Shown one piece after another: positions 16,719 to 25,046 of a DNA stretch of 64,000 bases. Under the pieces are notes generated by a model. That model did not search any database. It was given only the letters and a program-made list of their open reading frames with translations, and was not told the origin of the DNA. Within the stretch, counting starts at the first letter, position 1. The number at the start of each line of letters is the position of its first letter. This stretch comes from Rossellomorea sp. y25 (GTDB lineage: Bacteria > Bacillota > Bacilli > Bacillales > Bacillaceae_B). The stretch lies in assembly GCF_038049935.1 (NCBI RefSeq), contig NZ_CP145886.1, positions 1,682,501-1,746,500 of the forward strand. The letters run 5' to 3'. Made by a program: the position numbers and the translations under genes.

Positions 16719-16813
16719 GCTCAAGAAAGTCGGTTTTCCCTGTCACAATCTTTGTGCCACCCGTGTTATAGTTAAGAAGTGGTAAAAGATCATAGGCAAA
16801 TGGGAGAGACAAG

Positions 16814-17104
16814 ATGAAACAACTGTATGAAAAAATCATTGAATTCAGGGATGAACGAAACTGGGATGCCAATCACAACGAAAAGGATTTGGCCATTTCC
16901 ATTTCACTAGAGGCAAATGAACTCCTGGAGAATTTCCAATGGAAAACAAGCCGGGAAGCAGTGGAAACGACACATCAAAATATTAAAGAAGAAATGGCTG
17001 ATGTCCTGATTTATTTAGTCCAACTGGCTGATAAAATGGATATCGACTTAGAAGAAGAGGTGTATAAAAAGCTTGAAAAGAATGCCCTGAAGTATCCGAA
17101 GTAA
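16814..17104 (+). CDS. MazG-like nucleotide pyrophosphohydrolase
   Basis: The 96-residue protein has the all-alpha NTP pyrophosphatase pattern: SLEANELLENF (E-x2-E) and EEMADVLIYLVQLAD (E-x2-D), which bind magnesium. It resembles short MazG-like/dCTPase-type house-cleaning enzymes that hydrolyse non-canonical or excess nucleoside triphosphates. It starts at ATG 16814 behind GGGAGAG and is followed by a terminator. The substrate is unknown. Confidence 0.85.
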   Translation: MKQLYEKIIEFRDERNWDANHNEKDLAISISLEANELLENFQWKTSREAVETTHQNIKEEMADVLIYLVQLADKMDIDLEEEVYKKLEKNALKYPK

Positions 17105-17110
17105 TGATGA

Positions 17111-17150
17111 GGGACGGACCTTAAGTAAAGGTACGTCCCTTTACTTCTTA
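17111..17150. terminator. Terminator between convergent genes
   Basis: GGGACGGACC and GGTACGTCCC pair with one mismatch; T-rich tail on the plus side. It can serve both the MazG-like gene and the RpiR gene. Confidence 0.75.
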
Positions 17151-18011
17151 CTATATTTTCTTAATGGAAATCGCGTCACGCATTTTTAGCAAAGAGTCTT
17201 TCGACAGTTCTTTTCTTTTCATCATGGTGTTGACGTAGAGGGCATCCACAATACTGAGCTGACTGATTCTTGAAGCAAGTGCTTCAGATCGATATTCGGT
17301 TTCTTGAGATACTGTAAAAAGAGGAATGTCGACCCCGTTGCTCAAAGGGGATTTGGCCAAGTGAGTAATGGCAATGGTCGTTACCCGATTCTTCTTCGCT
17401 ACGTCCAACACTTCCAATAGATCTTTGTTCGATCCAGAATGAGAGATAAATACAATCACATCTTCTTCTGTTAATTGAGAAGCTGAGATAAGCTGCATAT
17501 GAGAATCATTGTAAGCCGTAGTGGTCATCCCGGTTCTAAGGAACTTATGATGAGCATCCATGGCAACAAAGCCAGATCCACCCGTTCCGTAAAATTCAAT
17601 TCTTCTGGCACTCAGCATCCCTTGAACGGCTTTCGTGAACATTCCCTCGTCCAGCATACGGGAAGAATCCTCAAGGGTCCTAATATTAGAACGGAACACT
17701 TTTTGGGCAATAACTCCTTCAGAGTCCTCCTCATTGATCGTTTCATGAATATCTTTAATTGGCGTTACAAGGTCAGAAGCCAGGGAAATTTTCATAGCCT
17801 GGTAGCCCTTAAAGCCTAATCGCTTACAGAATCGGAAGACTGTAGCGTCTGCAACCCCCAGGTCCTCTGCTACACCACTAATGGTAGAGTGGATAATTTT
17901 TTCAGGATTAGCAATAATAAAATCTGCAATCATCTTTTCTTTTTCACTGAATTGTGAGTAATGGGAACGGATTCGTGGCAAGCAATGCTGTACATTATCA
18001 TCGGTATTCAT
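17151..18011 (-). CDS. MurR/RpiR-family transcriptional regulator
   Basis: The 286-residue regulator has an N-terminal RpiR helix-turn-helix (SGVAEDLGVADATVFRFCKR near residue 45-64) and a C-terminal SIS sugar-phosphate domain (FYGTGGSGFVAMDAHHKFL; VIVFISHSGSNKDLLEV). It is divergent from 6-phosphogluconate dehydrogenase with 162 bases between, so it probably controls that gene in response to a sugar phosphate such as 6-phosphogluconate. The ligand is inferred from context. A candidate operator lies at 18104-18115. Confidence 0.9.
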   Translation of the reverse strand: MNTDDNVQHCLPRIRSHYSQFSEKEKMIADFIIANPEKIIHSTISGVAEDLGVADATVFRFCKRLGFKGYQAMKISLASDLVTPIKDIHETINEEDSEGVIAQKVFRSNIRTLEDSSRMLDEGMFTKAVQGMLSARRIEFYGTGGSGFVAMDAHHKFLRTGMTTTAYNDSHMQLISASQLTEEDVIVFISHSGSNKDLLEVLDVAKKNRVTTIAITHLAKSPLSNGVDIPLFTVSQETEYRSEALASRISQLSIVDALYVNTMMKRKELSKDSLLKMRDAISIKKI

Positions 18012-18103
18012 GAATAACCTCCTTATACATTAGATACTGATGAAAATAATTTTAACCTAAATAACAAAATAAAAAAATATTATTTCATAAAAATCCACCA
18101 CGG

Positions 18104-18125
18104 GAAATTTATTTCGTATTATAAT
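18104..18125 (+). promoter_or_regulatory. Candidate RpiR operator and gnd promoter
   Basis: GAAATTTATTTC (18104-18115) is a perfect dyad of GAAAT/ATTTC arms just before TATAAT (18120-18125). Its position over the -35 region suits repression. A half-related TATTTCATAA lies at 18080-18090. Confidence 0.4.
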
Positions 18126-18173
18126 ATATACGGTGAAAATATATTTACTCGATTTGAAAGGAATGATCAATAG

Positions 18174-19586
18174 ATGACAAAACAACAAATAGGGGTTGCC
18201 GGTGTTGGAGTGATGGGAAAGAGTTTGGCCTTAAACTTCGAAAGCAGAGGCTATTCAGTTTCTATATATGATGTATCTGATGAGAAGGTTAGAGAAGTCC
18301 TTGAAGAGCATACAGGGAAGAAAATGGTCGGAACTCACGATGTAAAAGAATTCGTCCAGTCATTAGAAACACCAAGAAAAATATTAATCATGGTTCCGGC
18401 CGGTAACATCACCGATAAAGCCATTGAATCTTTACTTCCTCACTTAGATGAAGGGGATATACTGATTGATGGAGGAAATACATACTTTGAAGACACGATT
18501 CGCCGAAATAAGGAGCTGGGTGAGAAAGGGATCAACTTCATTGGAGCAGGAGTTTCCGGCGGTGAAGAGGGGGCTTTATACGGTCCTGCTATTATGCCTA
18601 GCGGTCAGAAGGAAGCTTATGACTTAATCGAGCCTTTCTTAACAGCGATTGCTGCAAAGGTTAAAGGCGACGCGTGCAGTACATATATCGGTCCTGACGG
18701 ATCTGGCCATTATGTGAAAATGGTCCATAATGGAATTGAGTACAGTGATATGCAGCTTATTTGTGAAGCGTATTATCTCATGAAAAATGTCTTAGGTTTA
18801 AATGCAACAGAGCTGCATGAGATATTCAAAGAATGGAACGCGGGGGAGCTGGACAGCTACCTGATTGAAATCACGGCGGATATCTTTACCAAGGTGGATG
18901 AAGAAACAGGAAAGCCCCTTGTTGAAGTGATCCTGGATACAGCAGGACAAAAAGGTACTGGGAAATGGACGAGTATTTCTGCACTGGAATTAGGTGTACC
19001 ATTATCAATCATTACTGAGTCTGTGTTTGCCCGTTTCATCTCTGCCATGAAGGAAGAACGTGTGAAAGCAAGCAAGATTTTAAAAGGGCCGAAGAATAAA
19101 ACGTTCTCCGGTAACAAAGAAGAGTTTATCGAAATGATTCGTAAAGCTCTCTATTTAAGCAAAATTTGTTCCTATGCACAAGGTTTCGCCCAGCTTCAAT
19201 CTGCTTCGGATGAGTATAACTGGAACCTGAAGCCCGGCGAGATTTCCATGATTTTCAGAGGTGGATGCATCATTCGTGCAGGCTTCCTGGAAGAAATCAA
19301 GAAAGCCTATGATCGTGAACCGGGATTAACGAATTTACTTCTTGATCCATATTTCAAGGAAATCGTAGAAAACTATCAGGAGGAAGCGAGAGAAGTGGTG
19401 GCTACAGCCATTAAATTAGGTATCCCTGTACCAGGTCTAGCGAGTGCTTTAGCATATTATGACAGCTATCGCTCAGAGTCACTCCCTGCCAACCTCCTTC
19501 AAGCCCAACGTGATTATTTTGGAGCCCATACGTATCAGCGAGTGGATAAGGAAGGAACATTCCATACGGATTGGTTATCTAAATAA
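18174..19586 (+). CDS. gndA: 6-phosphogluconate dehydrogenase, decarboxylating
   Basis: The 470-residue enzyme has the N-terminal Rossmann motif [16 protein letters not shown], the catalytic region [25 protein letters not shown] (residues ~125-145), and [13 protein letters not shown] containing the active Lys/His/Asn set. It oxidises 6-phosphogluconate to ribulose 5-phosphate with NADP in the pentose phosphate pathway. The length fits the GndA (YqjI) type. It has its own terminator and is divergent from the RpiR regulator. Confidence 0.95.
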   Translation: MTKQQIGVAGVGVMGKSLALNFESRGYSVSIYDVSDEKVREVLEEHTGKKMVGTHDVKEFVQSLETPRKILIMVPAGNITDKAIESLLPHLDEGDILIDGGNTYFEDTIRRNKELGEKGINFIGAGVSGGEEGALYGPAIMPSGQKEAYDLIEPFLTAIAAKVKGDACSTYIGPDGSGHYVKMVHNGIEYSDMQLICEAYYLMKNVLGLNATELHEIFKEWNAGELDSYLIEITADIFTKVDEETGKPLVEVILDTAGQKGTGKWTSISALELGVPLSIITESVFARFISAMKEERVKASKILKGPKNKTFSGNKEEFIEMIRKALYLSKICSYAQGFAQLQSASDEYNWNLKPGEISMIFRGGCIIRAGFLEEIKKAYDREPGLTNLLLDPYFKEIVENYQEEAREVVATAIKLGIPVPGLASALAYYDSYRSESLPANLLQAQRDYFGAHTYQRVDKEGTFHTDWLSK

Positions 19587-19593
19587 GAAGAGT

Positions 19594-19621
19594 GCCCTGT
19601 GGGAATCCCACAGGGCTTTTG
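19594..19621 (+). terminator. Terminator of gndA
   Basis: GCCCTGTGGG and CCCACAGGGC form a perfect 10-bp stem with a four-base loop, then T residues. Confidence 0.92.
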
Positions 19622-19630
19622 ATTAACGTA

Positions 19631-19807
19631 TTATTCTTTGCTTGATGAGTCATCTTTCGTATGATGTTTATTTTTCTCGTCCCGCTGCTCTTTTTTTAAG
19701 TCATCGAGGGGAATTGGGTCCACATTCTGCTCACTTTCATGCTGATCAAGAATGCCGTCATGATCTTTATTGATTTGTTCTGGATTGTCATTGGCTCTCT
19801 TTGTCAT
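19631..19807 (-). CDS. Small acidic hydrophilic protein, 58 residues
   Basis: A 58-residue protein (MTKRANDNPEQINKDHDG... ending HTKDDSSSKE) has no hydrophobic core and is rich in Asp, Glu, Lys and His; it is probably disordered. GGGAGG precedes the ATG with good spacing. A near-consensus sigma-B promoter lies 38-62 bases upstream, which suggests a general stress protein. I recognise no family. Confidence 0.7.
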   Translation of the reverse strand: MTKRANDNPEQINKDHDGILDQHESEQNVDPIPLDDLKKEQRDEKNKHHTKDDSSSKE

Positions 19808-19844
19808 TATCTTTCATCCTCCCTTAATGAGTCGTTGTTGTACA

Positions 19845-19869
19845 ATACCCTTCTTGATGAGAGGAAAAC
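19845..19869 (-). promoter_or_regulatory. Candidate sigma-B promoter
   Basis: On the minus strand, GTTTTC, 13 bases, GGGTAT. This agrees well with the general stress consensus GTTTAA-N12-15-GGGWAW and lies upstream of the 58-residue gene. Confidence 0.6.
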
Positions 19870-19890
19870 ATCGGGGAGGAATAGAACATA

Positions 19891-19922
19891 AGAAAGCCAC
19901 CTATCTATACAGGTGGCTTTCT
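19891..19922 (-). terminator. Terminator of the foldase-like lipoprotein gene
   Basis: AGAAAGCCACCT and its complement form a 12-bp stem directly after the gene's stop codon on the minus strand. Confidence 0.8.
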
Positions 19923-19933
19923 ACAATGGTGCT

Positions 19934-20710
19934 TTAGATTTTTACATCGACTTTAGCATTTTTCTTTAAATTTTCTACGTGTTGAACAAGCTTTTCTTGT
20001 TTTTTCTGTTGTTCTAACTGAGTCTTGATCTGAGGTTTAACTTCTTCAAATTTTGGTGCATCCTTTGATTCACCCTGACCTTGCTGACTTGCGTACTGAT
20101 CGTAAAACTTCTTCATTTCCTCTTCAGAGACTTCTTCTACTTTGATTTCTTTCTCAACGTAGTTTGTGTATTTGATGTTTTCAGCGATTTGAGTTTTTAA
20201 CTCATCCATCGTGAATCCGGCTTTTTTCATTGCATCTTCAAACTTCTTTTCATCACCGTACTGCTTTTTAACTTCTTCCAGTTGTTTATTGATTTCATCT
20301 TCTGATGCCTTATATCCTTTTTCATCGGCTTGCTGCATAAGGAGTGTTTGTCCAACCAGACTATCAATAGTTTGTTCTTTTATCTTCTTTGCTGCCTCTT
20401 TACTTGTCGGGTCTTGACCCATTTGTTGATACTGCATTTGTGATTGAGTCAATACGTTGTTGAAATCTTCACCTTTAATTTTTTCATCGTTTACAATGGC
20501 AACGATCTTATCTTTTTCAACCTTTTGTTCATCCATTTTCTTCTGCATTTCTTCCATCTGCTTAGCTTGCTCCTCTTGAGCCTGTCCATCGCTTTTTTCT
20601 TCTGTCTTCGCTTTATCTTCAGCTTGTTTTTGGCTCTCCTCGTTCGAACCGCAAGCGGCTAGTCCAATCGTTAGTAATGCTAATAGTAAAGTCGTTAATA
20701 ATTTTTTCAT
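19934..20710 (-). CDS. SurA_N/PrsA-like foldase lipoprotein without a PPIase domain
   Basis: The 258-residue lipoprotein has lipobox LAAC (Cys20), a ~50-residue charged linker rich in Gln/Glu/Lys, and a SurA N-terminal-like chaperone domain (IVAIVNDEKIKGEDFNNVL, LVGQTLLMQQADEKGYKAS, ending KFEEVKPQIKTQLEQQKK). The helical lobes flank the place where PrsA carries a parvulin domain, but no parvulin sequence is present; only a short loop is left. It should assist folding of secreted proteins at the outer face of the membrane. Confidence 0.85.
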   Translation of the reverse strand: MKKLLTTLLLALLTIGLAACGSNEESQKQAEDKAKTEEKSDGQAQEEQAKQMEEMQKKMDEQKVEKDKIVAIVNDEKIKGEDFNNVLTQSQMQYQQMGQDPTSKEAAKKIKEQTIDSLVGQTLLMQQADEKGYKASEDEINKQLEEVKKQYGDEKKFEDAMKKAGFTMDELKTQIAENIKYTNYVEKEIKVEEVSEEEMKKFYDQYASQQGQGESKDAPKFEEVKPQIKTQLEQQKKQEKLVQHVENLKKNAKVDVKI

Positions 20711-20952
20711 AATAGACTCCTTTCAGAACTAAGGTGTGATTTCGAAAAAAATCACTTAATGCGCATTTTAAATGAAAAAACCGTAAAAAGAAAGTATTTA
20801 AGCTGAAAAGTATTGATTGTAATAAGGTTGAAATACATTAAATTGCTTATATGGTCCCTCTTTCACTATTGTGTATGCGGTTACATTTGAACTGAAAGCT
20901 CCCGGGTAGAAATGAAATTGTAAGAGGATTTTCACATACATTAAAGCCGAAC

Positions 20953-21046
20953 TAAAAAAAAGAGGCTGTTTAAATCGAGTTCATTCTCCATTTAAACAGC
21001 CAATAAAAAATATTGGGGACCAAAGAATACTGTCAAACAACCTTCT
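20953..21046 (-). ncRNA. Candidate small RNA, about 95 nt
   Basis: On the minus strand a TTGAAG-17-TATAAT promoter (21076-21081 and 21053-21058) predicts a start near 21046. The transcript would hold a small hairpin CCAATATTTTTTATTGG around 20999-21018 preceded by GGTCCCC, then a strong terminator (GGCTGTTTAAAT stem, 20964-21001) with eight T. There is no ribosome binding site with a plausible ORF. It matches no small RNA I recognise. Confidence 0.45.
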
Positions 21047-21052
21047 ATTTGA

Positions 21053-21081
21053 ATTATAGAGAGTGGGAACATTTTCTTCAA
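21053..21081 (-). promoter_or_regulatory. Sigma-A-like promoter of the candidate small RNA
   Basis: TTGAAG and TATAAT at the optimal 17-base spacing on the minus strand. Confidence 0.55.
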
Positions 21082-21334
21082 CTAACATGTAGGAAGGTGT
21101 CGGCTGACTAGTGTCCATTTGAAGGTTGTATTCAATCTTCTCCTATTCTTTTCATGGAAAATAATAATTATAAGCATATTTCATAGGAAGGATTTATCCT
21201 TCCTTCTGTTCAACTTATTACAACTCTTGACTTTACGAGTGTAATAGAGTGATACTATTAAAAGATTTCAACTTCTAAACAAAGTGAATAGTTCCACTTG
21301 TAAATTCATTTTTAATCGTTTATGATGATACAGA

Positions 21335-21350
21335 ACACAACATTTAGTGT
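21335..21350 (+). promoter_or_regulatory. NrdR box 1
   Basis: ACACAACATTTAGTGT matches the NrdR consensus ACACWATATCTWGTGT closely. The centre lies exactly 31 bases from the second box. Confidence 0.75.
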
Positions 21351-21365
21351 TATGTTTGATGATTT

Positions 21366-21381
21366 TAACAATATATTGATT
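21366..21381 (+). promoter_or_regulatory. NrdR box 2
   Basis: The core CAATATATTG (21369-21378) is a perfect NrdR half-site pair. Paired boxes 31-32 bases apart are the usual arrangement at ribonucleotide reductase promoters. Confidence 0.72.
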
Positions 21382-21384
21382 ATA

Positions 21385-21548
21385 ACCTGTGAATAGGGTG
21401 TCTGAATGGACTTAAAAGGGAATCCGGTGTGAATCCGGAGCTGTCCCCGCAACTGTAAGTGCTGACGAAATAAGGAACTGCCACTGTCTTATACGATGGG
21501 AAGGCCTTAGAGTAGGGTGAAGCATGAGTCAGGAGACCTGCCTTATTT
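21385..21548 (+). promoter_or_regulatory. Cobalamin (B12) riboswitch
   Basis: The aptamer shows GGGAATCCGGTGTGAATCCGG, here read as two paired CCGG arms (21419-21439), then GCTGTCCCCGCAACTGTAA-type core and the B12 box AGTCAGGAGACCTGCC (21526-21541). All conserved blocks are in order. A terminator hairpin follows at 21639, so cobalamin binding should end transcription before the reductase genes. Confidence 0.93.
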
Positions 21549-21638
21549 ATTCACGTGTTATCTTCTTCGGGAATTGGGAGGATAAAGCGAGGATTGTAAT
21601 AGGCTTTAAGTCTATGTACATATCTCCGTATATATTAG

Positions 21639-21667
21639 GCCCATCCTTCTGAAGGATGGGCTTTTTT
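21639..21667 (+). terminator. Riboswitch-controlled terminator
   Basis: GCCCATCCTT-CTG-AAGGATGGGC followed by six T, ~40 bases before the nrdA start. It is the expression platform of the B12 riboswitch. Confidence 0.9.
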
Positions 21668-21705
21668 GAATCCTATCCACACTGTATAAATTGGGAGGAA
21701 TATTT

Positions 21706-23952
21706 ATGTCAATCGTATCACAAGAGCAGCGACTAATAGTGGAAGCAGAGGAGATTATAACAAGTCTCCACAGTCGTTTTCCACAGCTCCATTTTAAAGA
21801 ATTCGATGAAAAGATTTTTATGTATGCTAACGGACAGTCTGTACTGAGTAAAGAAAAGCTTTATCATTTCATGATTCTCACTGCAGTTGAACGTATTTCT
21901 GCCCATGAACCCGATTGGACCTATGTGGCTGCAACACTTTATTTAAAAAACCTTTATCGTACAGTTGCTAATTCCAGGGGAATTGAAAAAGACAAGTTAT
22001 ACAGTTCCTTTAATAAATCAATTCACGAGTTGACTGATCGGAAATTATATACGTCAGCCCTGCTCGAATCTTATACAAAAGAAGATATAGACTTCCTGGC
22101 AACGATCATGGATTCATCTAAAGATCAATTGTTTACTTACATAGGGATCGTCACATTAACAGAGCGGTATTTAACAAAATCCCATGATGGAAAGATTCTT
22201 GAATTACCACAAGAGCGATTATTGATCATTGCCATGACTCTCTTTATGAACGAACCGCGTGATAAGCGGATGGCGCTCATTCAGGAAGCGTATTGGGCAC
22301 TATCCAATTTGTATATGACGGTAGCCACCCCTACATTCGCCAATGCGGGGAAAAGTCATGGTCAGTTATCAAGTTGTTTTATTGATACGGTGGCAGATGA
22401 TTTAAGGAGCATTTATGACAGCAATACAGATGTTTCCACATTAAGTAAAAACGGTGGAGGCCTGGGTATCTATTTAGGGAAAGTCCGAAGCAGAGGAAGT
22501 GATATTAAAGGCTTCAAGGGTGTAAGTTCAGGTGTTATTCCATGGATGAAGCAATTAAATAACACGGCCGTATCGGTTGATCAATTAGGCCAGCGTCAAG
22601 GAGCAATCGCTGTATATTTAGATGTATGGCATAAGGATATTTTTCCTTTTCTTGATACGCGATTAAATAATGGAGATGAAAGGCAGCGTACTCATGACCT
22701 CTTCACAGGTGTCAGCTTACCTGATTTATTTATGGAGCAAGTGGAGAAAAGAGGGGAATGGTATTTATTTGATCCTCATGAAGTGAAAATAGGCATGGGT
22801 TTTTCACTGGAAGATTACTATGACGAAAAGGATGGAGAAGGCTCGTTCAGGGATAAGTACTGGGAGTGTGTAGAAAACCCTGACCTTTCAAGGGAAGTGG
22901 TCCCAGCGATTGAAATTTTCAAGCGGATCATGATTTCCCAGCTTGAAACGGGAACACCCTATATGTTTTACCGAGATACAGTCAATCGGCTAAATGCCAA
23001 TCAGCATAAGGGGATGATTTACTGCAGTAATTTATGTACGGAAATCGCCCAGAATATGAGTGCGACCATTATGGAAGAAGAGGTCATAAAGGACGGGAAA
23101 ATCATTACCTATAAATCTCCGGGAGATTATGTCGTCTGTAATCTGGCATCTGTTTCTTTAGCTAAAACGGTAATGGATGATGAGCTGGAAAGAGTGGTGT
23201 CCATAGGAGTAAGATTACTGGATAATGTCATTGATATAAATAAACTTCCAGTCCTGCAAGCCCAACTGACAAACAGGCGCTATAGAGGGATTGGATTAGG
23301 AACCTTTGGGTGGCATCACCTTCTTGCTTTAAAAGGGTTGAAATGGGAGAGCGATGAAGCCGTTGATTATTGTGATTCCTTATACGAGGATGTTGCCTAT
23401 TTCACGATTAAAGCCAGTCATGAATTAGCAATAGAAAAAGGATCTTATCCATATTTCAGCGGTTCAGATTGGTCCACCGGAGAGTATTTTTCCAAAAAAG
23501 GATATTCAGGACCAAGGTGGAATGTACTCAGGGAGGAAGTTTCTACTAAAGGGATACGAAACGGATATTTAATGGCCGTCGCCCCTAATTCATCCACCTC
23601 GATCATAGCCGGATCCACAGCAAGTATAGATCCTTTGTTCAGATTAGAGTACTCAGAAGAAAAGAAAGATTATAAGATTCCTGTTACAGCCCCTGATTTA
23701 TCACCTAAGACAACCTGGTATTACAAAACGGCCTATAACGTAGATCAGCACTGGAGTATTAAACAAAATGAGAAGAGACAGCGTCATATAGATCAGGGAA
23801 TATCGTTTAACTTGTATGTGCGAAATGATATCAAGGCGATAGAGTTATTATCTCTTCATTTAGATGCATGGAAGTCAGGGTTGAAAACGACCTATTATGT
23901 GAGATCAACATCTGTTTCGAATTTTGAAGAGTGTGAAAGCTGCCATAGCTAA
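21706..23952 (+). CDS. nrdA: Ribonucleoside-diphosphate reductase, large subunit (class I)
   Basis: The 748-residue subunit reduces ribonucleotides to deoxyribonucleotides. It has the active-site set of class I enzymes: SSCFI and VCNLASVSL (redox Cys pair), SNLCTEI (radical Cys with Asn and Glu), the YY pair in KTTYYVRS, and a C-terminal CESC thiol pair for thioredoxin exchange. No clear ATP-cone is seen at the N-terminus. GGGAGGA six bases before ATG 21706 decides the start. The leader carries two NrdR boxes and a B12 riboswitch. No nrdI or nrdH is adjacent. Confidence 0.93.
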   Translation: MSIVSQEQRLIVEAEEIITSLHSRFPQLHFKEFDEKIFMYANGQSVLSKEKLYHFMILTAVERISAHEPDWTYVAATLYLKNLYRTVANSRGIEKDKLYSSFNKSIHELTDRKLYTSALLESYTKEDIDFLATIMDSSKDQLFTYIGIVTLTERYLTKSHDGKILELPQERLLIIAMTLFMNEPRDKRMALIQEAYWALSNLYMTVATPTFANAGKSHGQLSSCFIDTVADDLRSIYDSNTDVSTLSKNGGGLGIYLGKVRSRGSDIKGFKGVSSGVIPWMKQLNNTAVSVDQLGQRQGAIAVYLDVWHKDIFPFLDTRLNNGDERQRTHDLFTGVSLPDLFMEQVEKRGEWYLFDPHEVKIGMGFSLEDYYDEKDGEGSFRDKYWECVENPDLSREVVPAIEIFKRIMISQLETGTPYMFYRDTVNRLNANQHKGMIYCSNLCTEIAQNMSATIMEEEVIKDGKIITYKSPGDYVVCNLASVSLAKTVMDDELERVVSIGVRLLDNVIDINKLPVLQAQLTNRRYRGIGLGTFGWHHLLALKGLKWESDEAVDYCDSLYEDVAYFTIKASHELAIEKGSYPYFSGSDWSTGEYFSKKGYSGPRWNVLREEVSTKGIRNGYLMAVAPNSSTSIIAGSTASIDPLFRLEYSEEKKDYKIPVTAPDLSPKTTWYYKTAYNVDQHWSIKQNEKRQRHIDQGISFNLYVRNDIKAIELLSLHLDAWKSGLKTTYYVRSTSVSNFEECESCHS

Positions 23953-23971
23953 CCGGGAGGAAGATGATAAC

Positions 23972-25009
23972 GTGAATGGATTGAAGAAGCGAATCTTAAT
24001 AGATTCAGAGGCACCAAATAAATCAACAGGTATCGTAAATGGGAAAAGTTCGAATATATTGAACTGGGATGATGTCAGGTTCTCATGGGCATATCCGAAA
24101 TATAAGAGAATGCTCGGGAATTTCTGGACACCTTTTGAAATCAATATGGCAAAGGATATTAAACAATTTCCGAATCTTTCATCGAGAGAGCAGGAGTCCT
24201 TTTTAAAAATCATCGGTTTACTGGCTCTACTTGATAGTGTGCAGACAGATTACGCCGGTAAAGTGGCAGACTATCTGACGGATTCCAGCTTGAATGCGCT
24301 GATGATCATTCTTGCACAGCAAGAGGTTGTACACAATCATTCCTATAGCTATGTATTATCGAGTATCGTGTCAAAAAAGAAGCAGGATGAAGTGTTTGAT
24401 TTCTGGAAGAACGATCCAATCTTAAAGAAGCGGAATGAATTTATTACGAATGGGTATAAGGGCTTCGTAGAATCTCCTACCATTGCGAATCTATTAAAAT
24501 CGATCATTTATGATGTGATTCTAGAAGGATTGTTCTTTTATTCCGGATTTGCCTTTTTCTATAATTTGGCCAGAAATCAAAAAATGGTGGCGACCTCTAC
24601 GATGATTAATTACATCAATCGGGATGAACAGCTGCATGTTGGCTTATTTGAAAAAATATTTAAAGAAGTACTGAACGAGAACCCTTCTTATCATACGGAA
24701 GAGCTGCGCGACTTTGGACATGATGCTTTCAAACAGGCAGCTATCCTGGAAATAGAGTGGGGAAGGGAAATCATCGGATCTCACGTTGATGGGCTGTTAA
24801 TGAGCGACCTTGAAGATTATATTAAGTTCATGGCGAATAAAAGAGCCAAACAGTTAGGCTTTGAAGAACCATTCCAAGGGTATAAATCGAATCCTCTAAA
24901 ATGGATCATTGCTTATCAGGAAGTGGATAGAGGGAAGACCGATTTCTTTGAACAAAAATCAAGGCAATATACCAAGACATCAGATGCTAATGGGTTCGAT
25001 GAACTATAA
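23972..25009 (+). CDS. nrdB: Ribonucleoside-diphosphate reductase, small subunit (class I)
   Basis: The 345-residue subunit holds the dimetal-tyrosyl radical. All ligands can be placed: Asp in LLDSVQTDY, Glu-x2-His with Tyr four residues on in QEVVHNHSYSY, Glu in LEGLFFYSGF and Glu-x2-His in RDEQLHVGLF. The Tyr is retained, so it is a conventional radical-Tyr enzyme and not the R2c type. GGGAGGA upstream of GTG 23972 gives the start; the frame is open further left, overlapping nrdA. It is coexpressed with nrdA and shares its riboswitch. Confidence 0.92.
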   Translation: MNGLKKRILIDSEAPNKSTGIVNGKSSNILNWDDVRFSWAYPKYKRMLGNFWTPFEINMAKDIKQFPNLSSREQESFLKIIGLLALLDSVQTDYAGKVADYLTDSSLNALMIILAQQEVVHNHSYSYVLSSIVSKKKQDEVFDFWKNDPILKKRNEFITNGYKGFVESPTIANLLKSIIYDVILEGLFFYSGFAFFYNLARNQKMVATSTMINYINRDEQLHVGLFEKIFKEVLNENPSYHTEELRDFGHDAFKQAAILEIEWGREIIGSHVDGLLMSDLEDYIKFMANKRAKQLGFEEPFQGYKSNPLKWIIAYQEVDRGKTDFFEQKSRQYTKTSDANGFDEL

Positions 25010-25016
25010 AGACAAG

Positions 25017-25046
25017 AAAGCGAGTCATCAAGACTCGCTTTTCTTA
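25017..25046. terminator. Bidirectional terminator nrdB / aldehyde dehydrogenase
   Basis: AAAGCGAGTC-ATCAA-GACTCGCTTT with T-rich flanks on the plus side and A-rich on the other, between convergent genes. Confidence 0.88.

Noticed and set aside
21121..21204. Inverted repeats AGGAAGGAT/ATCCTTCCT and GAAGGTTGT near the nrd leader as a second small RNA
   Set aside because: No promoter or T-tract accompanies them on either strand.
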